Shown here piece by piece: positions 1-7,139 of a stretch of DNA of 20,222 nt (positions are counted from its first letter, which is position 1; each line of letters begins with the position of its first letter). The position numbers and the translations under genes were made by a program. Location of the stretch: contig CALSCQ010000096.1 in assembly GCA_943704525.1 (NCBI GenBank), forward strand, positions 1 to 20,222, read 5' to 3'. The notes beneath the pieces are model-generated. The model saw only the letters and a program-made list of their open reading frames with translations. It was not told where the DNA came from and ran no database searches. This stretch comes from Pigoraptor vietnamica (taxonomy: Eukaryota > Opisthokonta > Filasterea).

Positions 1-185
1 CCCCCGGGAGGACGCACATACACCCTTTTTTTTTTCTACTGTTGCGTCCGTAACTGGAACAGTCGCTTCAAACAGCCTCTGTTTATATTCCACTGCTTGT
101 CATTTTGCGAGCAAAGGGCGCAGGCCGGAAGGAGCGCGAACAGAGCCACCGTATTTTTGCCCACAAGAAGAGCCACTTTGCAGTC

Positions 186-2255
186 TCACGCGAAGACAAA
201 CGCCCCCGACTGCAGCCGCTCTTTGAGCCATCGTCCAAACGCGGGATTTTTCCGCACGAGACGATCGACAAACTCGTCCGTCGCACGCTTGATGGGAATG
301 CGAAAGTCGATGGCCGCCTGGAGTGCCCCGCGAGCGCTGTCTTCGCACAAACGCTTCATGTCAAGCGGACGAATGACAAACTCGGCGCCGAGGCGCGCCT
401 CTAGCTCGATGATGTGGTACGTGGTCGCGTTGATCCAAGAGCCGGCGCGAGACTCCGGAAAGGTTTCCAGTATGTCGCACGCAATGAGCTCAGGGACGAT
501 CCCAACGAGGCGCTCGAACCCGCCGTAGTCCTCAAGCCAGCACTCGAAAATGTCTGGTTCGTTTTGCTTGATCCATTGCACGAATTCAAGCCGGCCGGCG
601 CACAACGCGCTGTCAACCGCACGAAAGTACTCCTCGAGGCGCCTGAAATCAGGGAGGTGCTCGACACGCTCGCGCACAAAGTGGAACAGCTCCCACCGCC
701 GCGACTGGCATGCCAGAGAGAGCGACGCATGCAGACCGGGCACGCGACGGTCAATCATGTGCACCAGGCCAACGTGGCCCCCCCACACGGCCCGATCCAG
801 CGCACTAGTGAGATCGAACAGCCCCTGGTGTGCGTTGTCGGCGCTCACATCGATCATGTACGACACGACGGCAGAGTGCCCGTCCTGCGCGGCCTTGTCG
901 ATAGCCTGCTTGATACGGTACTTCATGTCCACGCGCGACAGAATGCCGACGACGTCGAGGTGAGCGCACAGGTGGCGCAGGAGAGCCGCGTCGCCGGCCG
1001 ATATGGCGCAGCAAAGCCACTTCATCGCGATGTCGTCCGCCTTGCATTGCGGCAAGTGTTGCGCGAAATCCCACGCAAAGTCCACGAACTCTGAAGAAAG
1101 CCGGGGGACTTCGCGCGACCAGCACATGCTCACAACTTTGTCTGCACCAAGATGCCCTTTAGAACGCATCCACTCGAGTGCCGCAACCGCGCGGAGGTCC
1201 CAAAGGACATCAACCACGGACAACAAGTCATCCCGTCCCATGCATGCAGCCACCTCTTTGGCCGCCTCGTGCTCGCCGTGCAGCAGGAGCTGGACAAGTT
1301 TCCCGCGTCCGCGCGCGGCGTCTTCGGCGGCGCGCTTAGCCTCCGCCCGCTTCGAACCGAGTGTCTGCAGTCGCGCAGGAAGGCCCGCACTGAACGTGGC
1401 ACAACTCGCCACCGCGGTATCGTCCTGGTGGTCGCGCCCAACGGACGCTTGCGTGCACGCTGTGACGAGATCGAGCAGGACGCCAAAGTGCGCGTCGTCT
1501 GCGTCTTCCGCGGCATGCAAGAGCGCGTCGTCTGGGTCTTCCGCGGCACTATTACGACGGTACTCGTATATGGCCTCGATCACGGCCGCGAAATCGCCGC
1601 AGCCGTACGCGACAGGTATATCGAATGCGCTTCGAAAGCAGGCCTGCAGATAGCATTCCTCGAGAGGAGGGAGCAGCCGCAGGATGAGGTCCATTTCTCC
1701 ACGACGGATGGCGCCGTTGATCGCAGCATAATGCTCGACGCACTCCGGCGCCATTTCCAGGAGAGCGAGCGCGTGCGCACGGGAAGGGTCACCCAACGCT
1801 ACCGGCACGTCTTCTGTCGGCGCAGTCGGAGTCACATCGTGGATGCGGTTGCACATGATGAACACGTACACGTCCCAATTTCCGTACGGACCCTCCATCG
1901 GGACGTAGTCGTCATCATAACGCGCAGAGTCGCGTTCGTTACGACAGTACGACACGCGCCCCCGCTTGACCTCGTCCTCGTGAAGCAGCTCGACCAGCTC
2001 CAAGTGTCCGTTACGCGCGGCGCTGTAAATGTCCCAGTGCTGATAAGGACGGTACTTCGACAAGTCGCCCACGACGTACTTGTCGACGACACGGCGAAAC
2101 CGCCCATTCAGGAAGTCGCGCAATGCCTTGCACGTCGCGCGCAGGTGGCCAATGTCCGTTTTCGTAAAGCAGCCCACCTCGATGAGACGCAAAAGCACCT
2201 CCTCCGAAATACGGTGGAGAAGCGGCGAGTAATCGTCGAGACGATCGTCCCCCAT
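186..2255 (-). CDS. F-box-like protein with degenerate ankyrin-type repeats (689 aa, single exon)
   Basis: Open frame from ATG (complement of 2253-2255) to TGA (complement of 186-188). The frame runs upstream to a GTG at 2444, but this ATG has A at -3 and G at +4, the best start context; a weaker ATG lies 5 codons upstream at 2270. Residues 11-55 fit an F-box: ISEEVLLRLIEVG, then DIGHLRATCKALRDFL. Residues 75-91 (DIYSAARNGHLELVELL) and segments near 451-468, 484-500 and 546-563 have the x-A-x-x-G-H/R-x-x-x-V core of degenerate ankyrin repeats. In known families the F-box docks to Skp1 in SCF ubiquitin ligases and the repeats bind the substrate; that role here is inferred. An 11-residue tandem duplication (AEDPDDALLHA/AEDADDAHFGV) is encoded by a 33-bp repeat near 1491-1549. 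Similar F-box/ankyrin proteins occur in amoebae, oomycetes and large DNA viruses, but base composition does not set this one apart. Confidence 0.75.
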   Translation of the reverse strand: MGDDRLDDYSPLLHRISEEVLLRLIEVGCFTKTDIGHLRATCKALRDFLNGRFRRVVDKYVVGDLSKYRPYQHWDIYSAARNGHLELVELLHEDEVKRGRVSYCRNERDSARYDDDYVPMEGPYGNWDVYVFIMCNRIHDVTPTAPTEDVPVALGDPSRAHALALLEMAPECVEHYAAINGAIRRGEMDLILRLLPPLEECYLQACFRSAFDIPVAYGCGDFAAVIEAIYEYRRNSAAEDPDDALLHAAEDADDAHFGVLLDLVTACTQASVGRDHQDDTAVASCATFSAGLPARLQTLGSKRAEAKRAAEDAARGRGKLVQLLLHGEHEAAKEVAACMGRDDLLSVVDVLWDLRAVAALEWMRSKGHLGADKVVSMCWSREVPRLSSEFVDFAWDFAQHLPQCKADDIAMKWLCCAISAGDAALLRHLCAHLDVVGILSRVDMKYRIKQAIDKAAQDGHSAVVSYMIDVSADNAHQGLFDLTSALDRAVWGGHVGLVHMIDRRVPGLHASLSLACQSRRWELFHFVRERVEHLPDFRRLEEYFRAVDSALCAGRLEFVQWIKQNEPDIFECWLEDYGGFERLVGIVPELIACDILETFPESRAGSWINATTYHIIELEARLGAEFVIRPLDMKRLCEDSARGALQAAIDFRIPIKRATDEFVDRLVRKNPAFGRWLKERLQSGAFVFA

Positions 2256-3042
2256 CGTCGCTGCCAACATAAGAAGGCGATGTGACCAAAGCAACGGACG
2301 GCGAGACAGCGTGAGAAGGGGACGGCGCGTGCGCCCGACGTAGAAGAGCGCCGACGCCGCGTGTGCGACAATGAAATATGGCGACGCCGCACAGTGAGAA
2401 ATGGAAAGTCTTCGGAACCAAAGAAAGGGCGCGTGGGGTGGCACTGGCGTGTGCTGAGAGAGTGGTCAGGTGGATGCGGAAGTGGCAGGTGAGAGCGACG
2501 AAGGCCAGCCGCCGACAACCTCAACAATGTTTCCCGCCCAGCGACAAATGGAAAAGGCCGCGTTACCCAAAGAAGGGGCGCGTGGGGTGGCACTGGGGCG
2601 TGTGCTGAGATTGCGGTGGATGCGAATTGGCGGGTAAGAGCGACGATGACCTCATCAATTTTTCGCGCGCTTTTTTTTGCGTGTGTAACAGTTGGCAGCG
2701 AATCTGCTTATTCACAATATTCATTTCACAACAAAAATTATAGTCTCTAACTTACAGCAATACATATTGAACATCCACAAAAGCTGCTTTTTGGATGACG
2801 TCTGTGCATGTGACTCAAAGCGGAAAGTGCGTGCGCGCGCTCTCACGAACCCTTGAGCGGACCAACGGCGTCCACGCACGCAGCTGTGCTTTGTGTCTCG
2901 TGACGAGGACACAGACACGCAAACGTTCTACCTCTCAGCTGTATATTTGCCAAGGCGCTCACCACCGTGAATTGTTTACGAGTGTCTCGGCGTCAGCCAT
3001 TTTGTCGAATTGGCTTTTCCGTCGACTTCGCATCTAGCGAAA
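2256..3042. promoter_or_regulatory. Divergent intergenic region between the F-box and Ser-rich genes
   Basis: This 787-bp gap separates two start codons that point away from each other, so it must hold both promoters. It contains a diverged tandem duplication (about 2368-2645), two perfect matches to the E2F consensus TTTSSCGC (TTTCCCGC at 2530-2537 and TTTCGCGC at 2661-2668), ATTGG (CCAAT on the minus strand) at 2626-2630 and 3008-3012, and an AT-rich island at about 2690-2790. I see no convincing TATA box and no additional gene. The site assignments are consensus matches only. Confidence 0.5.
2368..2645. repeat. Diverged tandem duplication, period about 146-156 bp
   Basis: Copy 1 (about 2368-2500) and copy 2 (about 2524-2645) share ACAATG, then AAATGGAAA, then a nearly identical stretch around GGGCGCGTGGGGTGGCACTG (2428-2447 in copy 1), GTGTGCTGAGA, GTGGATGCG and AGAGCGACGA. 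The offset drifts from about 156 to 145 bp, so small indels have accumulated. It lies upstream of the chosen F-box start and creates a second peptide beginning MPPHAP in the minus strand, which is a by-product of the duplication rather than a gene. Confidence 0.8.
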
Positions 3043-3657
3043 ATGCACGAGCACGCCACCCATCTCCTCTCGCGCATTCCGAGCGTGGACTCCACCGGTG
3101 CGGCGGGGTCACGTGGCCTCGTGCGCTGGACGGCCATGACGGATTTGACCAAGATCGAGTCGTCGTCGTACAGCGACAGCGGCGGCGGCACTCCTGCGTC
3201 AGACAGCGGCCGCAGCACACCCGCCATCATCTGCGTGAGCGAGTGGACAGGCGCAGAGGGGTTGCGACACCGACGATCTCGCCGCCGAACGCTGTCCTCG
3301 TCCTCGTCGGTTCCCTCTGTCGGCGCATCTGGCAAGCAGCCTCTTCACGTCGCGGACGCAGCGGCGGACTCCAACGGCGTCGCGCATCCCGTCTTCGCTT
3401 CGGGAAGAAGGATGATGTTCCGGCACGCGAGCGGCGAGGTGGGACTCAGCGTTGCGCTTGAGTCGCAAGGTTCTCTGCGGTCGCGCTCGCTGGTCCTTGT
3501 GCGTGCTTCCGTCGACACGAGGGCGCGCACGAGGAGGGCGTCTGCGGACGTTGCCTTTCTGGCGGACATTGCATCTTCTCAAGAAACGCTGGCGCTAAGA
3601 CCCGGCAAGACGCGCTCGTCGTCGAATCTCCTTGCGCCTCCCATGTCTGCCATGTGA
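3043..3657 (+). CDS. Ser/Arg-rich orphan protein (204 aa, single exon)
   Basis: ATG at 3043 (A at -3) to TGA at 3655-3657. The frame stays open upstream to a TTG at 3010, but 3043 is the first ATG. I recognise no domain. The protein is rich in Ser, Arg and Ala, with Ser runs (a five-Ser run after RRRTL), a SDSGGGTPASDSGRSTP segment, and several basophilic kinase-like sites such as RRRTLS and RTRRAS. No signal peptide or membrane segment is evident, and it reads as an intrinsically disordered, phosphorylatable protein. It is divergent from the F-box gene and convergent with the MAGI gene. It could be a lineage-specific gene or an exon of a longer transcript. Coding status rests on frame length, a plausible start and composition, so confidence is moderate. 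Confidence 0.5.
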   Translation: MHEHATHLLSRIPSVDSTGAAGSRGLVRWTAMTDLTKIESSSYSDSGGGTPASDSGRSTPAIICVSEWTGAEGLRHRRSRRRTLSSSSSVPSVGASGKQPLHVADAAADSNGVAHPVFASGRRMMFRHASGEVGLSVALESQGSLRSRSLVLVRASVDTRARTRRASADVAFLADIASSQETLALRPGKTRSSSNLLAPPMSAM

Positions 3658-4183
3658 TGTCGATCGCTTTGCTTTTTCCGCGCGTAGTCGTGGGTTCGCG
3701 TTTGTCGTTTTCTTTCACTGTTATTCTCTCTTTATGTGCGCCTGGTGCGCGCTGTGGCTTCTGTGGGCGTCTGGAACGCGCTGCCGCCGGAGGGATTAAC
3801 AAACCCTTGTGTACTCGCTGATGAGGAGAGTGTGCGTGTGCGCAAGCTGAAGAGATTATGCTAGAAAGGCGATGGTGCAGCAGCAGACAGATGCGCTCAG
3901 GGAGATGAATTCAATGGGCATGCTACAATGAACCGCCGTGCACGCCGACGAAGGCACGCACGCACCACGCATTCAAAAACACAACGTTCGACGACGCGCA
4001 AATTGAGCGGAAACGAACAACAACGAGAGTGGGAGGGGGTCTTAAGGGATTACGCACGCACGCACGCAAACAGAGCGACAGACAAACGAGACGCACAACT
4101 GACGCAACGCAAACACGGCACACGAGCGCTCGCCATTCGCGGGGCGCGATGACCGTACTAACCAAGGGCACCCACGGATACGC
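3658..4183. other. Convergent 3' intergenic region
   Basis: The region lies between the TGA of the Ser-rich gene and the TAA of the minus-strand MAGI gene, so it should hold both 3' UTRs. I find no exact AATAAA on either strand. A short ACGC tandem run sits at about 4052-4068. Small open frames here lack recognisable features and I do not call them. Confidence 0.5.
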
Positions 4184-4831
4184 TTACAGCAAGTACTCGC
4201 GCGTCGCCTTCTCAATTGGCTCCACGTAGCTCTTCCGCTCGGGCGTGCTCTTGCTGCGGGACAGGCCCTCGGTGGATCCCATCGCCCCGTTCGAATTCGC
4301 AAGCGCCGCCGCGTGCACGTGCGCAAGACCGGCGTCGCTGTCGCTCTTGCCAATCGAGCCAAGAGTGCGTGGAACGGCCGACGCAGCCGGTGCGGGCGCG
4401 GGGGCCGCGGCAGTCGACGCAGCAGTAGACGCAGCGGCAACCGCAGGGGCCTTGGGCGGCAACTCTGTCTTCTGCTTCTGCATCTGTGCGGCGCGCTCCT
4501 CCTTCGCGGCCTTCTCGAGCTCGAGCGGATTCACCCACGACGTCGTTCGGTTGACGTGGCTGGTGGACGACAAAAGTATCGGAGTGAGTCCGTCGAATCG
4601 CATGCAGAGCAAGTCCCTCTGACGAGAAGACAAGACGCGAACTAGGTTCTTGTTGGCATGCAAATGCAACAAAGCCGAGAGAGGACGTGTATCAAAGCCC
4701 GAACACTTACTCGACATAGTACGTCCCGTACGAATCTGTGACCTTCTCCCAGCCGAAGGGAAGACCTGTACCGACGCAAGAGGTTAGACTAACACGCTAA
4801 ACAACGCTAGACAAGTGTGCGCGCGTATGGT

Positions 4832-4875
<44 letters not shown>

Positions 4876-5258
4876 GTGTGTGTGTGTTGGAAGGGACCCC
4901 GTGCCCACCTGTGCGGGGATCGATGCCCTGGGGTTTCTTCTGCTCGAGGCGCGGGTCAAGCCACGTCGTCGTGTGCGTGTTGTGGCTGAAAACGCAACAA
5001 TACGATTAGCGATGTAATGGAAACAAAGGCAGCTGCTCACATGGCAGTGGAGGCGCAGCGAAGGCCATAAATGGCAACGTCGGATTTACCCACTCGATGA
5101 AATAGTTGCGGCCATCTTCGGTGGTAGCCATTTCCCACTTGTCAGGGAGCGGGCCCAAATCCTCGATGGGCTGCGACAGACACCGGGCGTCACGTGATGT
5201 TGTCAACAGGACACCTCGCACAACAACGACGGAGAAAATTGTAGGGGGAGGGAGGGCG

Positions 5259-5299
<41 letters not shown>

Positions 5300-5900
5300 C
5301 CTGTGAGATAAACACGCGACTCGCACCTTCCCGGCGGCTGTCTTGGCGACGGCCTTGTCCTGGAAGACGACGGGCGGCTTGACGGTGCCGTAGTAGTTGC
5401 CGTTGTGCATGCCATACTCCAAAAACTTGTTCTCGGCGATCATGCGCTCAAATTCGTCCTTCTCGATGAAAAAGTACTCGCGACCGTGCACCTCGCTCTC
5501 GCGCGGCTTGCGCGTCGTGTCTGCGGCAAAAAGTCGCCATGAGTTTGAGTCACAGTGCCAGAGGCCTAAGTTCGTGGCAGTCACGGGGGTTGAACCCCCA
5601 CCGACTATAGGCAGTGCCACAGAGAAGATACTCGATGTGTAAACGGAAGCACGCAGACACACACATGCATGCGCGCACACACACGCGTTGTCAAGCAAGG
5701 GCAGGGCCCAAAGTACCCACATGGCACCGAGCTGTGATAGAGCTTGCGCCACGCGGCCTCCTTGATCTGGTATTCATCGGACGCCTCGTCCTCGATCTTC
5801 GACTTGAGAATTTCAGTCAGCCGCCGAGAGCCTGCACCAAAAAACCAATAGGCACACGTGAGAAACGGTCTACTGTTCAGGCGCTACAAATCCCCAAACC

Positions 5901-5935
<35 letters not shown>

Positions 5936-6502
5936 CCACTTCCCTGAATATGACGCACTATTAAGCAAGGGTTCACGAAAGCTCGAGGACTTCAACACAC
6001 TCACACCCGCGTATCCACACGCTCCCGCTGCAGCGCCTCACTCACCGCGCGAGTTGTTTTTCACAGTCAGCGTGACCTCGGAGCCCGAAGCCCTGATGAG
6101 CTCCACGACCTCATCGTGCGACGCACCAACCACAAGGTTCCCGTTCACCTCGAGGATTTCGTCCGACTCCTTCAGCTGCCCACACCGCGCGGCCGGCGTG
6201 TTCGGGTTGATCTTGGCGACGCTCACAGTGAGATCGTGCTCTGCGCCTCCAAGCACCACAAACCCAAACCCGCTATCGCCGGCCTCCTTCACGAGACGCA
6301 CGATGCGCGGCGCCTTCGCCTCGGGGGCGGCAGCTGCTGCGCTCGAGGACGGGCCCTCTCCGACGGCAACGGCGCGGAAGAAGGACTGCCGCACCGCCGT
6401 CCCCTTCTTGAACTTATCGACGGCCGACGGGCGCGGGGAGCCCGTGGATGCGGTCGATGCGGCTGACGCGCGGGGCGTGCCGGGCTGCGCGGTCGTCGAC
6501 AT
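4184..6502 (-). CDS. Compact MAGI-type scaffold: PDZ, short guanylate-kinase-like, WW, WW (448 aa, 7 exons)
   Basis: Exons on the complement: 6046-6502, 5721-5831, 5327-5520, 5094-5170, 4909-4985, 4711-4765, 4184-4559; all introns are GT-AG and phases match across every junction. The start is ATG at 6502; a GTG 8 codons upstream is ignored. Domains: Ser/Ala-rich head 1-65; PDZ about 66-148 with ligand loop SGFGF (77-81); truncated GuK-like about 184-239 (SVPYTTRKPRE, then GNYYGT); WW1 with W266, W288 and P291; WW2 with W311, W332 and P335; a basic/acidic helix; an Ala/Pro-rich tail ending REYLL. The short GuK lacks room for a full ATP/GMP site, as in animal MAGIs, so it is a binding rather than catalytic module. 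MAGIs scaffold receptors and PPxY ligands at the cell cortex. Animal forms carry five more PDZ domains after the WW pair; none are present here before the TAA. The tail -Y-L-L fits a class II PDZ ligand (inference). Confidence 0.87.
4834..4887. repeat. (TG)n microsatellite in MAGI intron 5
   Basis: A TG dinucleotide run with one C interruption at 4871, within intron 4766-4908. On the transcribed sense (minus) strand it reads CA. Confidence 0.95.
5260..5296. repeat. (TG)n microsatellite in MAGI intron 3
   Basis: An uninterrupted TG run of about 37 bases inside intron 5171-5326, close to the donor side of the minus-strand gene. It reads CA in the pre-mRNA. Confidence 0.95.
5574..5620. repeat. 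Nested inverted repeat (hairpin) in MAGI intron 2
   Basis: Arms pair as GTGGC (5574-5578) with GCCAC (5616-5620), AGTC (5579-5582) with GACT (5603-5606), and GGGGG (5585-5589) with CCCCC (5595-5599) around a five-base loop. On the minus strand the apex reads GGTTCAACCCC, matching the pol III B-box consensus GGTTCRANYCC. I found no matching A box or acceptor stem, so I do not call a tRNA. Confidence 0.6.
5904..5934. repeat. (CA)n microsatellite in MAGI intron 1
   Basis: A CA run of about 31 bases on the plus strand, within intron 5832-6045. It reads TG in the pre-mRNA, the opposite sense to the runs in introns 3 and 5. Confidence 0.95.
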
Positions 6503-6734
6503 CGCACCCGCCGCAACCCAGCGCACTCAAGGGAAAAGAACGAAGGGTTGCGTGACGAGGGCCAAAGACTTCGTGCAAAGCGAAAGCGAATCGTCGTGTC
6601 GAGGCCAACAAAACAAGACCTCCTCCTAATACGAACACCCGAGTGACGAGGTCGCGGGTGCACTGCACGCAAATAAATGCGAATCGAAAGCTGAGGGAGG
6701 GGAGGGGCAATATATGACCATTGCGCTTGTGTGC

Positions 6735-6771
<37 letters not shown>

Positions 6772-7139
6772 CGTTGTGTCCGTGCCCGCGAGGGGGCAGT
6801 GCCGAGAAACATAGCCGACCAATCAAAATCATTCCTATTTCTCGCTTGTTAAATAAGCGAGATTGCGGTGATTTTGAAAAGAAATAGACGAGATCTCGCC
6901 AAAATTGTTGGCGGGTACCCTGGCGATGGCCAATCACGATTCTGCGACGCCCAACTCCACTGTCGCAGAAACTCGCTCAAGGTGCTCGTACGCCGCTGCG
7001 CAACGTCGTCTTCTTCACTGTTCGGGAGCCAAAGCGCACGCTTCAAAAGGGCGCTGTTCTGCGCATCCATCGATGGCGAAAAGCAGCTATCGAACGGGTC
7101 TCGAGTAGCGTCGCTGTGCACGCCCGTCGAGAGCCCACC
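6503..7139. promoter_or_regulatory. Divergent promoter region between MAGI and the histidine kinase
   Basis: This 637-bp gap separates two outward-facing ATGs. It contains a TG microsatellite (6736-6769); CCAATCA at 6819-6825 and again at 6930-6936; an 8-bp inverted repeat TCTCGCTT/AAGCGAGA (6840-6847 and 6855-6862); the palindrome CGAGATCTCG (6889-6898); an inverted repeat CGCCAA/TTGGCG (6897-6902 and 6908-6913); and the palindrome GGGTACCC (6913-6920). The cluster at 6819-6936 is 317-434 bp from the MAGI start and 204-321 bp from the kinase start. No other gene is apparent. Confidence 0.6.
6736..6769. repeat. (TG)n microsatellite upstream of MAGI
   Basis: A TG run of about 34 bases in the divergent promoter region, about 235 bp upstream of the MAGI ATG. 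It may lie in the 5' UTR or a 5' UTR intron. Confidence 0.95.

Noticed and set aside
1152-2285. Plus-strand open frame of 377 codons, and another at 414-1094, opposite the F-box gene
   Set aside because: They lie wholly antisense to a protein with recognisable F-box and ankyrin-like segments, have no family resemblance, and are expected in GC-rich DNA with few stops.
2256-2444. N-terminal extension of the F-box protein to a GTG at 2444
   Set aside because: GTG is an unlikely eukaryotic start, the added residues look non-conserved and partly derive from the upstream tandem duplication; the ATG at 2255 has a strong context.
4815-5040. Open frames rich in Val-Cys or Thr-His over TG/CA runs
   Set aside because: They are translations of a microsatellite inside an intron.
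5574-5620. Possible tRNA on the minus strand
   Set aside because: Only the B-box-like apex fits; no A box, anticodon arm or 7-bp acceptor stem can be drawn, and the T-stem is imperfect in tRNA register.
5006-5752. A single 248-residue minus-strand frame as one exon
   Set aside because: It reads through introns (including a CA run) and breaks the GuK and WW domains, which splice cleanly at GT-AG sites with matching phases.
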